Made by a program: the position numbers and the translations under genes | Shown here: positions 1-9,027 of the stretch, piece after piece | How positions within the stretch are numbered: position 1 is the first letter of the stretch | How the letters are laid out: each line of letters opens with the position of its first letter | The notes under the pieces: model-generated | The model's database searches: none | What the model was told of the DNA's origin: nothing | The model's input: only the letters and a program-made list of their open reading frames with translations | Assembly (NCBI RefSeq): GCF_003626595.1 | Contig: NZ_RBAK01000005.1 | Span: 62,001-126,000 of the forward strand | Reading direction: 5' to 3' | DNA: 64,000 nucleotides | DNA from: Micromonospora endolithica | GTDB lineage: Bacteria; Actinomycetota; Actinomycetes; Mycobacteriales; Micromonosporaceae

Positions 1-1
1 C

Positions 2-892
2 CTCGCGGTCGCCGGTTGGGCTCTTGCCTCGGGCAGGGGCAAGTTCAGCTGGGATGCCTTCTACAACTCCGACACGTTCACCTGGTCCCTCGTGGCCGGG
101 GCGGTGTCGATCGCGGTGCTGTCCTTCCTGGGCTTCGACGGGATCAGCATGCTGGCCGAGGAGACCAAGGGCGGTTCCCGGCAGATCGGCCGGGCCATGG
201 CCGCCGTCCTCGTCCTGGCCGGTGTGCTGTTCATCGCCCAGACCTGGCTGGCCGCGATGCTCGTCCCCGAGCCGGCCTCGCTGCTCAGCGACGGGGATCC
301 GAACGGCACCGCCTTCTACGACGCCGCGGCCGTGGCTGGCGGAGGGTGGCTGGCGACGTTGTGCGCGGTGGCGACCGCGATCGCGTGGGGCCTGCCGAAC
401 TCGATGGTCGCGCAGGTCGCCACCTCACGCCTGCTGTACGCGATGGCCCGCGACCGGCAACTGCCTGCCTTCTTGGCGAAGGTGTCGATCCGCCGGAACG
501 TGCCGATCAACGCGACCCTGCTCACCGGCGCCGTGTCCCTGGTGCTCGGCCTGTACATGGCCACCCGCGGCGACGGGATCACGCTGCTGTCGTCGCTGAT
601 CAACTTCGGGGCGATGGTCGCCTTCCTCGTTCTGCACGTCTCGGTGGTGGTGCACCACCTCATCCGCCAGGGCAGCGGCAACTGGTGGGCGCACCTGGTC
701 ATGCCCGGGATCGGGTTCGCGATCCTCGCCTACGTGGTGGTCAACGCCAACATCGCCGCGCAGCGCCTCGGTCTGGCCTGGCTCGCCCTGGGCACGGTTG
801 TTCTCGCCGGCCTGTACCTGTCCGGCCGCCGGCCCGCCCTGTCGGGTCTGGCGCCCGCGCAGCCGCAGGCCCGCCACGTGGAACGGGTGTGA
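2..892 (+). CDS. APC-family amino acid/amide permease, C-terminal part (5' end outside window)
   Basis: The reading frame is already open at the first bases and stops at TGA 890-892, so about 296 residues of the C-terminal half are visible. It contains several hydrophobic segments (for example around LVAGAVSIAVLSFLGFDG, AVLVLAGVLFIAQTWL and INFGAMVAFLVLHVSVV). The loop FDGISMLAEETKGGSRQIGRA is typical of the APC superfamily of amino acid/polyamine permeases, as is the internal SRLLYAMARDRQLP motif. It should import an amino acid, amine or amide across the cytoplasmic membrane. The next gene, an acetamidase/formamidase, starts only 5 bases after the stop, so the pair probably takes up and hydrolyses an amide or a nitrogenous compound. 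The exact substrate cannot be read from the sequence. The start codon lies upstream of the window. Confidence 0.88.
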   Translation, partial: LAVAGWALASGRGKFSWDAFYNSDTFTWSLVAGAVSIAVLSFLGFDGISMLAEETKGGSRQIGRAMAAVLVLAGVLFIAQTWLAAMLVPEPASLLSDGDPNGTAFYDAAAVAGGGWLATLCAVATAIAWGLPNSMVAQVATSRLLYAMARDRQLPAFLAKVSIRRNVPINATLLTGAVSLVLGLYMATRGDGITLLSSLINFGAMVAFLVLHVSVVVHHLIRQGSGNWWAHLVMPGIGFAILAYVVVNANIAAQRLGLAWLALGTVVLAGLYLSGRRPALSGLAPAQPQARHVERV

Positions 893-897
893 CCGCC

Positions 898-1902
898 ATG
901 GACACGATCACCTACCGTCCCGCCCGCGACGAGCTGGCCTACACCTTCGGCGGCCGGATGCCGGTGGCCCACGTCCGCTCCGGCGACATCCTGCAGGTGC
1001 ACACCGAGGACTGCTTCGGCGGTCTCGTGCGAGGGCCGGCGGACCTGCCGTCGCAGGTGTGCCGCATGCCATACCTGAACCCGGTGTCCGGGCCGTTCTT
1101 CGTCGAGGACGCCGAACCCGGCGACACCCTCGCCGTCCACCTCGCCGCCATCACCCCCGCCCGGAACTGGGGTGTGTCCTCGACGTTCCCGCACTTCGGG
1201 GCGTTGACCGGCACGTTCCACACTGCCACCCTGCAGCCGCCGCTTGAGGAGCGGGTGTGGGTGTACGACATCGACCGGCACGCCGGCACGGTCCGCTTCC
1301 ACGCCACAGCCAGCGACCACTGCGTCGACCTGCCGCTGGACCCGATGATCGGCACGATCGGGGTCGCTCCTGGCGGGTTCGAGGCCCGCTCCACGATCGT
1401 CCCCGACAGCCATGGCGGGAACCTGGACACCCCGCAGCTGCGCGCCGGAACGACCCTCTACCTGGGGGTGAACGTGCACGGGGCGATGCTCGCCCTCGGC
1501 GACGGACACGCCCGCCAAGGCGAAGGCGAGGCCTGCGGGGTCGGGGTGGAAATCGCCACGACCACCACCCTGGCCATCGAGGTCATCAAGAGCACCCCAA
1601 CGGTGTGGCCCCGGCTGGAGACCGACACGTCGATCATGTCGGTCGGCTGCGCCCGGCCTCTGGAGGACGCCTACCGAATCGCCCACCGCGACCTGGTCGC
1701 CTGGGCCAGCACGCTCACCGGCCTGGACGAGCTCGACACATACCAGCTGGTCTCGCAGGCGGGGCGGGCGCCGATCGGCAACGTGTGCGACCCGAACTAC
1801 ACGGCCCTCGCCGCCGTCGACAAGACGCTGCTGCCGGACCCGACCGCCGCCTACACGGGGGTACACGCCCGGCTGCGGCAGCGCGCGGCCGGGCGGGGAT
1901 AG
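898..1902 (+). CDS. Acetamidase/formamidase family protein
   Basis: A 334-residue protein starting at ATG 898. The open frame extends further upstream but there overlaps the permease, so the ATG 5 bases after the permease stop is the sensible start. The protein matches the FmdA/AmdA family, which hydrolyses formamide, acetamide or related short amides to ammonia and an acid. Family-like features are the opening beta-rich segment with SGDILQVHTEDCFGG, then NPVSGPFFVEDAEPGDTL, the HATASDHCVDLPLDPMIGTI segment, and the glycine-rich GVNVHGAMLALGDGHARQGEGE, typical of the metal-binding core. Length is normal for the shorter members. It is predicted to be cytoplasmic and co-transcribed with the permease, giving an amide-nitrogen scavenging pair. 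Physiological substrate unknown. Confidence 0.9.
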   Translation: MDTITYRPARDELAYTFGGRMPVAHVRSGDILQVHTEDCFGGLVRGPADLPSQVCRMPYLNPVSGPFFVEDAEPGDTLAVHLAAITPARNWGVSSTFPHFGALTGTFHTATLQPPLEERVWVYDIDRHAGTVRFHATASDHCVDLPLDPMIGTIGVAPGGFEARSTIVPDSHGGNLDTPQLRAGTTLYLGVNVHGAMLALGDGHARQGEGEACGVGVEIATTTTLAIEVIKSTPTVWPRLETDTSIMSVGCARPLEDAYRIAHRDLVAWASTLTGLDELDTYQLVSQAGRAPIGNVCDPNYTALAAVDKTLLPDPTAAYTGVHARLRQRAAGRG

Positions 1903-1914
1903 ACGGCCGGTGCG

Positions 1915-2595
1915 ATGACCGCGTCGATTCCTCAGCTGCCGCTGCGTGACGAGCTGTTCCTGCTTGGCCACAACGACGACACCGGCCAACCCCACATCCA
2001 CCGGCAAGCCCTCTCTCTCGGCATGGCCGGCGCGGTCCTGACCGACCTGTACCTGGCCGGACGGATCGCCCTCGACGACACCGAGGACGCCAGCTCTGGC
2101 GGGCAGCAGCGGCTGTGGCTGCACCGCGACCGGCCTGTCGGCGACCTCATCGCCGACACCGCCATCGCCTCCATCCGCTACGCCAAATCCGCCCCGACGC
2201 TGCGCGGGTGGCTGACGTGGTTCGCCGAGGACCTGTACGAACGCACCCGCGCCGGCCTGCACGCCGGCGGGATCCTGCACCGCACCAGCCGACGCCGCCT
2301 CGGCGGCCTCGCCCGCACCGACGTCTACCTCGCCACCGACACCAAATGGGCGGTCGTGGCACGGTCCCGGCTGCGGTACCTCGCCGCCGGACGCGAACCG
2401 CCCGACAACCACACCGCCGCCCTCGCCGGCCTCGTCGCCTTCCTCGGCTTGGCCAGCCATCTCTATCTCGACGACACCGCTGCCGTCACCGGCCAGCTGC
2501 GGGCGATCGCCGAGCAGCACCACCGCCCGGTACGCGACATCACCGCCGCCGTCGACGCCGCGGTCGGTGACCTCGCCACCGCCGCCTACCGCTGA
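1915..2595 (+). CDS. GPP34 (Golgi phosphoprotein 3-like) family protein
   Basis: A 226-residue protein beginning LPLRDELFLLGHNDDTG, followed by a helix with the ALSLGMAGAVLTDLYLAGRI pattern. This start, with the later RTDVYLATD and LAGLVAFLGL segments, is characteristic of the bacterial GPP34/Vps74-like family. Eukaryotic members bind phosphatidylinositol-4-phosphate. The many actinomycete paralogues have no settled role, so a membrane-lipid-binding or regulatory function is inference. It sits 12 bases after the formamidase, in the same direction, and 24 bases ahead of the GNAT-like gene, so it could be in one transcript with either. The ATG lacks a strong ribosome site. Genes of this family are often found in variable regions of actinomycete genomes. 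Confidence 0.82.
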   Translation: MTASIPQLPLRDELFLLGHNDDTGQPHIHRQALSLGMAGAVLTDLYLAGRIALDDTEDASSGGQQRLWLHRDRPVGDLIADTAIASIRYAKSAPTLRGWLTWFAEDLYERTRAGLHAGGILHRTSRRRLGGLARTDVYLATDTKWAVVARSRLRYLAAGREPPDNHTAALAGLVAFLGLASHLYLDDTAAVTGQLRAIAEQHHRPVRDITAAVDAAVGDLATAAYR

Positions 2596-2619
2596 CCCGT
2601 TTCTAAGGAGAACAGGTTC

Positions 2620-3288
2620 ATGGACGCTGCCATGCGCATCCGCGCCGCCCGCTGGGCCGACAAAGACCCCGTCGCCGCGCTGATCGCCGTCGCCCTGCAC
2701 CCCACGCCGCTCGCCGCCTGGCTCGTACCCGACCCAGCCGTGCGGTGCCGGGTGCTGACCGATGTCGCGGCGATCTGGGTGGAGCACGCCATGTTCTACG
2801 GCGACAGCCACGTCACCGACGACCTGAGCGCCGCCACCGTCGGGTTCCACCGCTACCGGCCAATCCCGCCACCGGCCAACTACCAAAGTCGACTGCGCGA
2901 CGCGGCCGGTGCGCACGCCGACCGCTTTGACCAGCTCGATACCCTGCTGTCCGCAGCCCGGCCGATCGAGCCGCACTACCACCTGGCGTTTCTCGTCGTA
3001 TACCCCGACGCCCAGCGAGCCGGGCGGGCGACGGCGATGGTCACCCACCACCGCAGCCGGCTCGACCGGATCGACCTGCCCTCCTGGACCGACACCACCA
3101 CCAGCGCTCAGGCCCTGTACACCCGCCACGGCTACACCCCACGACCGTCGATCGTTCTGCCCGACGGGTCGGCCCTGTGCCCGATGCGCCGCGATCCCGA
3201 CCGCAATTCCGGCACCTGGCCCACCAACCGTGCCCACCCCGCCGCAGCCGGCCAGACAAGTGCCGCCCCCTCAGCGACACGACGTTGA
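2620..3288 (+). CDS. GNAT-like N-acetyltransferase family protein
   Basis: A 222-residue protein with a good ribosome site (AAGGAGA about 10 bases before ATG 2620). The N-terminus MRIRAARWADKDPVAALIA resembles the first strand and helix of GNAT acetyltransferases. LAFLVVYPDAQRAGRATAMV corresponds in position to the acetyl-CoA-binding strand and loop, though the canonical Q/RxxGxG/A is only loosely matched (RAGRATA). The late SAQALYTRHGYTPRPS matches the usual C-terminal LYxRxGF motif. It would be cytoplasmic and transfer an acyl group to a small molecule or protein; the substrate is unknown. The last 25 residues are Pro/Ala-rich and less ordered. Confidence is moderate because the cofactor motif is weak. 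Confidence 0.7.
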   Translation: MDAAMRIRAARWADKDPVAALIAVALHPTPLAAWLVPDPAVRCRVLTDVAAIWVEHAMFYGDSHVTDDLSAATVGFHRYRPIPPPANYQSRLRDAAGAHADRFDQLDTLLSAARPIEPHYHLAFLVVYPDAQRAGRATAMVTHHRSRLDRIDLPSWTDTTTSAQALYTRHGYTPRPSIVLPDGSALCPMRRDPDRNSGTWPTNRAHPAAAGQTSAAPSATRR

Positions 3289-3457
3289 GGTGTCAGCGGC
3301 GGGAGATGCCGCAACGAATCACGCCCACATTTCGCCCGAGCTGACCGCAGCGCTGTCGACGCCGGCCGCCGTTGCCGGGCCTTCCCGCCACGCTCGCCAA
3401 ACGGTCGTCGCCACCCACGTCCCAACATCAACGAGCTGTCCGAGGAACGTCGAGCCG

Positions 3458-4624
3458 ATGGCCTACCCCCGCAAGTACTCTGACGACTTCATCAAGGCCG
3501 CCGTGCAACGGGTGGCCGCCGCACGTGACAACGGACATCGTGGTCCGATCTCCGCGGTCGCCCGCGAGCTGAACCTCGACCGGCGCCTCGTGCAGGACTG
3601 GGTCAGTAGGGCCCGGACCACCAGCGCCGCCGCACCCGACCCGCCGCCCGAAGCCGAGCCAGTCGTGGAACCGTCACCGGTTCTCCTGCCAGCTGATCTC
3701 CTGCTCTGCCGCACCTGCGAACAACCCATGACGAGTAACCCTGACGGGGACCGGGTCGTCTACCAGTGCCCGGGAAACTGTCGGCCGCACGGACTCGACG
3801 CCGCCGTCGTCACCGACACCGTCGGTCGGGCGGTCCTGCGCCACACACCCGCCATCGTCACCGCCACCGGTCACCCCAAGAGCGCCAACCTCGCCGCCGC
3901 GCACGCGGGCCGTGTCCTCGCCCGCGTCACAGCCGGGCTCACCGCCACCGACCTGCGCTTCACCTGGCGCGTCGCCCTCGCCCCGGCAGGCCATGCCGCG
4001 CCGGCCCTCGCTGAACGGCTGTGCTCAGCCCGAAACCTCGCGGCCACCGACCCGGTGCGCGCCCGAGAGGTCCTGCGCGACGCCCTCGCCGGCGTCGACC
4101 CATCCACCGCCGACGCGCACCCCGCCCTCGCCGACGCCGCGCACCTGCAGGCCGAGCTGCTCATCCGTCTAGGCAACCCCGCCGCCGCGATCCGCTGGGC
4201 CAGCTACGCCCACCACAGTCACGCGCACCTGCACGGCCCGTCCGCCCAGCCCGTCCTCACCGCTCTGCACACCCTCGCCACCGCCCACCGGCAGGCCGGG
4301 CATTACCAACGCGCGTACCACGCGTACCGACACCTCGCCGAACAACTCACCACCACCGCCGGGCCGGACGCCCACCCCACCCTCGCCACGCAGGCCACCC
4401 TCGCCCTCGTCCTGCGCGACCTCAGCCACTGCGGCGCCGCCCGACGCCTACTCGCCAACACCATCACCGCGCACCGCCGCGCCCACCCACATCACCGCGT
4501 CGCCGCCCGCATGCTTCAACACCTGCACGAGATGTGGCAGCACTGCGCAGACCGCGGACACAACCACCCCGACATCGAGGCTGATCCCATGGGAGATCAG
4601 CGTCAGGACAGTCGGGGGGACTGA
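3458..4624 (+). CDS. HTH - zinc ribbon - TPR protein, function unknown
   Basis: A 388-residue protein from ATG 3458 (GAGGA 11 bases upstream). The frame is open further upstream, but that part overlaps the GNAT-like gene and has no domain character. Three parts are visible. Residues about 1-50 (MAYPRKYSDDFIKAAVQRVA through ELNLDRRLVQDWVSRAR) look like a transposase/Hin-type helix-turn-helix. Residues about 80-125 hold a CxxC...CxxxC zinc-ribbon pattern (CRTCEQPM, YQCPGNC) resembling the zinc ribbon of large serine recombinases. Residues about 170-375 are helical and repetitive, in the style of tetratricopeptide repeats (AELLIRLGNPAAAIRWASYA, HTLATAHRQAGHYQRAYHAY). There is no catalytic recombinase domain, so I do not call it a recombinase. 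A DNA-binding adaptor or regulator is the likeliest role. Its location in accessory DNA fits a mobile-element origin for the first two domains. Confidence 0.72.
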   Translation: MAYPRKYSDDFIKAAVQRVAAARDNGHRGPISAVARELNLDRRLVQDWVSRARTTSAAAPDPPPEAEPVVEPSPVLLPADLLLCRTCEQPMTSNPDGDRVVYQCPGNCRPHGLDAAVVTDTVGRAVLRHTPAIVTATGHPKSANLAAAHAGRVLARVTAGLTATDLRFTWRVALAPAGHAAPALAERLCSARNLAATDPVRAREVLRDALAGVDPSTADAHPALADAAHLQAELLIRLGNPAAAIRWASYAHHSHAHLHGPSAQPVLTALHTLATAHRQAGHYQRAYHAYRHLAEQLTTTAGPDAHPTLATQATLALVLRDLSHCGAARRLLANTITAHRRAHPHHRVAARMLQHLHEMWQHCADRGHNHPDIEADPMGDQRQDSRGD

Positions 4625-4777
4625 GGCCTTCCGGCATCGCCAACGGTCACGTGGCCGACCGTCGATCAGCCGGTGCGCATTTGACCGGACCGTGGCAGGT
4701 CGACGGGTCTGTACCGTTGCGCCAATGAGCAACGAGTCCTCACACGCGAAGTCGAGGACGGTCACTGGCACCCAGCC

Positions 4778-5506
4778 GTGAACGACTCGCCACCGGGGAA
4801 CCTTCCCACTATCAGTTCCGCGGGCGGTCACAGCGTTGAACCGCCGAGCAGCCGCGTCCCCGCTCACCCCATGGGCCGGCAGACCGATGCCGGGGCGAAC
4901 CGAATCCGGGTCCAGGTGCTCGGCACACCGACGATCCTCGGCGTGCCCGACGGGCAGCACGTCCGCCCGCAGGCGATGGAGTTCCTCGTCTACCTGATCG
5001 TGCGCGGAGGATCGGCCTACCAGCACGACATCCTCAGCGACCTCCTCCCCGAACCGGCGCACCGCCTGGCCACACAACGGCTGCACACCTACACCTACAA
5101 CCTGCGCCAGATCTTCCGCTCCATCAGCGGCAACAACACCCACCTGCGGCTACGCCGACACCACTACACCCTCAACACCGACGCCTTCGACGTCGATCTC
5201 TGGACCATGCGCGACGCCATCACCGCCGCCCAACACGCCACCAGCCCCGCAGCCAGCACCGCCGCCCTACGCCACGCGATCTCCGTCTACCGCGGACCCC
5301 TCGCTGCCAACACCGGATACCTATGACTCGCCTGGCACCAGCAAGCGGTAGCCCGCGAGTTCCTGACCGCGGCCGTCAAACTCGCCGAGGCACTCGCCCA
5401 CCGCCCCGAAGAAGCCAACGCCGTCCTCGACATCGCCACCCACCACCACCCCGACGATGAACTCCTCACCTCCGCCGCTGCCACCATCCGTGATCGGCTG
5501 GGCTGA
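4778..5506 (+). pseudogene. SARP/BTAD-type transcriptional regulator interrupted by an in-frame TGA
   Basis: The first part encodes about 182 residues with the winged-helix and linker signature of SARP-like regulators: VQVLGTPTILGVPDG, FLVYLIVRGGSAYQHDIL, TYTYNLRQIFR, and then the start of the bacterial transcriptional activator domain (YRGPLAANTGYL). A TGA at 5324-5326 then stops translation. The same frame continues for another 59 codons with helical, BTAD-like sequence (LAWHQQAVAREFLTAAVKLA, then EEANAVLDIATHHHPDDELL) to a second TGA at 5504-5506. In intact relatives this position is usually an aromatic or charged residue inside the helical domain, so TGG to TGA is a plausible single mutation. 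Nothing suggests selenocysteine insertion. The N-terminus may also be truncated, since related proteins can carry long extra domains. Probably a decayed regulator. A sequencing error is the alternative. Confidence 0.75.
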
Positions 5507-5780
5507 CAGCCGCCCTCACCACCACCGCTGCCACAAGCGACCTGAAGGTCCCTGCACTAACCAAACCGGGTCCTGTCAGATTCTACGAACGCCTCAACTT
5601 CGTGATCTTGCAAGGTTCATCCGAAAGGTTGACGCCTAGAGCGGTGCAAATTATGTCAGAACCGACACCCACGAGTCACCAGAAGCACCATCGCCAGATG
5701 TCGGTCGGACCACCATCCACTTGGCGTCAGCGAGATGCGTAGCCCCACCATTCGACTGGGACATACGCGGCCCGATCCTG

Positions 5781-8700
5781 TCACCGTTGCGAGGCCGCAC
5801 CTCCCGGAGCCCACTCGTTCGCGAACGTCTCCATCTGGCGAATGACCAGGTCGACGGCCTCACGCTCGTGATCGGGCGGATAGTCGTAGCGAGCCAGCAG
5901 GCGGCGGATATGGCTGCGGAGCTTGGCACGTACCGGTTCACGGGAGAACCAGTCCACCGTGATCGACGACTGGATCGACTTGACCAGCTGCCGGGCGATC
6001 TCCGCCAGGGTGCCAACACCCATGAGCTCCGTAGCCGCACCGTTTTGGGCAACGGCGTCGTAGAAGGCCAGTTCGGCGTGGTTGAGCGGAGGGTCGAACT
6101 GCTGGCCGCGCCGAGCGTCCGCGGACACCCGCTTGGCCAGCTCGACCAGCTCGACGATCAGCTGCGCGCTGGTCAGCTGCTGACGCATGTAGCGGTTCAT
6201 CAGGTCTTCGAGCTGGGCGGAGAAACGTTCCTGACGGACCACGTTGTGCTTGGTGACCTCACGCATCTTCCGCTCGATCAGCCGGCGCAGCGCTGCGGCG
6301 GCCAGATGCGGGGTCTCCGAGTCCTGCAGGCGCTGCAACGCCACCCCGTTGAGTTCGGTGATGTCGAGCTTGCCGAGGCCCGCCTCCTCGTAGATGTCAG
6401 TGATGTCGGCGGCGTCGACCACCTCGGCGGCGAGCTGGGACAGGTAGCGTTCCACCTCGGCCGTGTTGGGCAGGCCTTTGGCCTCCCGATCGGCGGCCTC
6501 CTCCTTGACGATCCAGACCCGGACGTCACGGAAGTAGTGGATGTCGCGGCGCATCCGCTGGATGTCACCGGCGCGTTCGGAGAAGTCTCGGCTGGTCGCG
6601 CAGAGCGTATAGAAGCGTTCCAGCCGGCCCGCCGAGTCACGGAAACGCCGGTGCAGCGGCTTCGTGCCGGGTTCGACGTCGTTGCCGGGGGTTCGTGGGT
6701 TGCGTAGGAAGTTGGCGGCCTTCTTCACCGCCCGACGCCAGCGGGTCGGGTCCGTCTCGTCGTCCAGGATCTCCCGCCACTTGACCGGGGTCAGCATGGC
6801 CTCGAGGACAGAGATCTCGTTGTACACCTCGCTGATCGCCCGGTCGATCTCCCTTCCGAGGGTCTGGTCCTCCTGGTCGCTGGACGTGTACTCGGTGAGT
6901 GCCTTGCGCAGGTTCTCGGTCAGCGGGGCGTAGCCGACCAGCAGGCCGTCCTGCTTCTCCCGGAACCGGCGGTTGACCCGGGCGAGCGCCTGCATCAGGT
7001 TGGCGCCCTTCATCGGCCGGTCCATGTAGATGGTGTGGATCGGCGGCGCGTCGTAGCCGGTGAGCAGCATCGAGTGCACGATCAGCAGTTCCAGCTCGTC
7101 GTCCGGGTCCTTGGCGCGGGCCTGGATGGTCTTCTGCTGCGACGGGCGCAGGTGGTGCGGGCGGAGTAGCTCCTTGTCGCTGGGCACCCCATGGAAAACA
7201 ATCTTCATCCTGCCCTTGTGGACGGCGGGGTCCGCCCAGTCGGGCCGAAGCTCCTTGAGGGCGTCGAAGACGCGGACGCAGATCTCCCGCGTCGCGCAGA
7301 CCAGCATCGCCTTGCCCGGCCCGCCGAGCTGCGGCCGCATCAGCTCCCGCCGCTTCTCCCAGTGCTCGACGAGGTCCTTTGCGAGGGTCGCGACCCGGTC
7401 GGGGGCGCCGTAGACGGTGTTCATGGTGGCCGCGTACGCCTCGGCCCTGCGCCGCTCCGCGTCGTCCAGGCTGGCGGTGAGCTTCTTCACCTGCTCGTCG
7501 ATGCTCTCCGGGTCAATGTCCGGTGGCAACGACACCGGAATGATCCGCGGCTCGTGGTAGACCCGCACGGTCGCCTCGTCGTCAACGGCACGCTTGAGGT
7601 CGTACACGTCGATGTGGTTGCCGAAGACGGCCTGGGTGTTCACCTCGGCGGTGGCGATCGGGGTGCCGGTGAAGGCGATGAACGTGGCGTGCGGCAGCGC
7701 GTCGCGGAGATGGCGAGCGTAACCGTCCAGGCTGTCGTAGTGGCTGCGATGCGCCTCGTCGACGATCACCAGGATGTTGCGCCGGCCGGAAAGGAGCGGA
7801 TGCGGCCGGCCGGCGTCGCGCTCTTCCTTCGTACGCCCGAACTTCTGCAAGGTGGTGAAGATGATGCCGCCGGCGTTCCGGTTCGACAGCTTGTCCCGCA
7901 GCTCCGCGCGGGTGTCTGCCTGCTCCGGCTCCTGGCCCAGCAGCGTCTGGCTGTCAACGAACGTATCGAAGAGTTGGTCGTCGAGGTCGGTGCGGTCGGT
8001 GAGCACCACGATGGTCGGGTTCTTCAGGGCGGGGTGCCGGGCGGTCAACGCCGCCGTGCACACCATCTCCTCGGACTTGCCGGAGCCCTGGGTGTGCCAG
8101 ACGACGCCCGCCTTCCCGTCACTCTGCGATGCCCGCACGATGCACTCGACGGCCCGGATGACCGCGAAGTGTTGGTGCGCCTTCGCGATCCGTTTCGCCT
8201 TCGACGTGAAGTTGACGAAGCCGCCGGTGAGCTGCAGGAAGCGCCGCTGGTTGAACAGTCCATAGAGGGCGACGGTGAGCGCCTCCGGGCCGTCGTAGTC
8301 GGGCGAGGTGGTGTCGACGCGTTCCCCCTCGTCATCGATTTTCCACGGCGCAAAGTGCTCGTAGGGGGTGAACGGGGTGCCGTACTTCGCGGTGACCCCG
8401 TCGGAGATCAGGCACAGCACGGCGTGCCGGAAGGCGAGCGGGAACTCCGCGAGGTACGCCTGTAGCTGGGCGTGCGCGCCCGTCAGCGTGGCGTTCTCGT
8501 CGGCGGCGTTCTTCAACTCGACGATCGCGACCGGCAGACCGTTGAGGTACAGCACGATGTCGAACCGGCGCCGGAAGTCGCCGTCGACGATCGTGACCTG
8601 GTTGATCGCCCGGTAGACGTTGCGGCGGGGGTCGTCCAGGTCGGCCAGGCGCACGGTGGGGTTGTGTTCGGCACCGAATGCGTCGGTGTACGTGATCGAG

Positions 8701-8996
8701 CGGATGCCGTGGACCAGCCGTTCGTGCGCCGCCCAGTTCTCAGCGAAAGCCTCCCGGCTGGCCACGTCGGTGGCGGCCCGCACCGCGTCGGCGATCGCGG
8801 GGGGCGGCAGGTCGGGGTTGAGCCGCTCGACCGCGGCCCGCAGGTCCTCCACGAGCACCAGATCGGCCCAGAACTGCCGCTGCCCCGACCCCGGCGCGAA
8901 ATCCTTTCCGGCACCCGGCTCCCACCCGAGCTCACCGAGGTGATCCAGCGCGAGCGCCTCCCAGCCCGCCTCGTTCATCCACCCGCCCCCACCCAT
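5781..8996 (-). CDS. hsdR: Type I restriction enzyme R subunit (HsdR): endonuclease and translocase
   Basis: A 1071-residue protein with an AGGGG ribosome site about 7 bases before ATG 8996. The N-terminal nuclease domain shows the PD-(D/E)xK pattern with D146 and the E160-L-K162 pair in FDIVLYLNGLPVAIVELKN. The SF2 motor follows: Walker A QGSGKS (residues 303-308), the DEAH box VIVDEAHRS (411-418), TFIAFTGTPI as motif III, and QALARVNRRF as motif VI. A helical C-terminal part presumably contacts the methylase core. It cuts unmodified foreign DNA after ATP-driven translocation, as part of the R2M2S complex. It is last in the operon methylase-like - hsdM - hsdS - hsdR, 31 bases after hsdS. All core motifs appear intact, so the enzyme is probably active. 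Confidence 0.96.
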   Translation of the reverse strand: MGGGGWMNEAGWEALALDHLGELGWEPGAGKDFAPGSGQRQFWADLVLVEDLRAAVERLNPDLPPPAIADAVRAATDVASREAFAENWAAHERLVHGIRSITYTDAFGAEHNPTVRLADLDDPRRNVYRAINQVTIVDGDFRRRFDIVLYLNGLPVAIVELKNAADENATLTGAHAQLQAYLAEFPLAFRHAVLCLISDGVTAKYGTPFTPYEHFAPWKIDDEGERVDTTSPDYDGPEALTVALYGLFNQRRFLQLTGGFVNFTSKAKRIAKAHQHFAVIRAVECIVRASQSDGKAGVVWHTQGSGKSEEMVCTAALTARHPALKNPTIVVLTDRTDLDDQLFDTFVDSQTLLGQEPEQADTRAELRDKLSNRNAGGIIFTTLQKFGRTKEERDAGRPHPLLSGRRNILVIVDEAHRSHYDSLDGYARHLRDALPHATFIAFTGTPIATAEVNTQAVFGNHIDVYDLKRAVDDEATVRVYHEPRIIPVSLPPDIDPESIDEQVKKLTASLDDAERRRAEAYAATMNTVYGAPDRVATLAKDLVEHWEKRRELMRPQLGGPGKAMLVCATREICVRVFDALKELRPDWADPAVHKGRMKIVFHGVPSDKELLRPHHLRPSQQKTIQARAKDPDDELELLIVHSMLLTGYDAPPIHTIYMDRPMKGANLMQALARVNRRFREKQDGLLVGYAPLTENLRKALTEYTSSDQEDQTLGREIDRAISEVYNEISVLEAMLTPVKWREILDDETDPTRWRRAVKKAANFLRNPRTPGNDVEPGTKPLHRRFRDSAGRLERFYTLCATSRDFSERAGDIQRMRRDIHYFRDVRVWIVKEEAADREAKGLPNTAEVERYLSQLAAEVVDAADITDIYEEAGLGKLDITELNGVALQRLQDSETPHLAAAALRRLIERKMREVTKHNVVRQERFSAQLEDLMNRYMRQQLTSAQLIVELVELAKRVSADARRGQQFDPPLNHAELAFYDAVAQNGAATELMGVGTLAEIARQLVKSIQSSITVDWFSREPVRAKLRSHIRRLLARYDYPPDHEREAVDLVIRQMETFANEWAPGGAASQR

Positions 8997-9027
8997 CCCA
9001 ACCCCTCCCCGTAAACCCTTGCCCTAC

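Noticed and set aside
730..3237. An 835-codon open frame on the minus strand
   Set aside because: It is antisense to the formamidase, GPP34 and GNAT-like genes. Its product is Gly/Val/Arg-rich without domains, a usual effect of high GC content.
3458..4624. Annotation as a site-specific recombinase from the zinc ribbon
   Set aside because: No resolvase catalytic domain or recombinase domain is present, only HTH, zinc ribbon and TPR-like repeats.
5324..5326. TGA as a possible selenocysteine codon
   Set aside because: The context is a helical activator domain, not a redox enzyme, and no SECIS-like hairpin was recognised just downstream. A nonsense mutation is simpler.
7191..8465. A 424-codon plus-strand frame inside hsdR
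   Set aside because: Shadow of the restriction subunit, which has all its nuclease and helicase motifs on the opposite strand.
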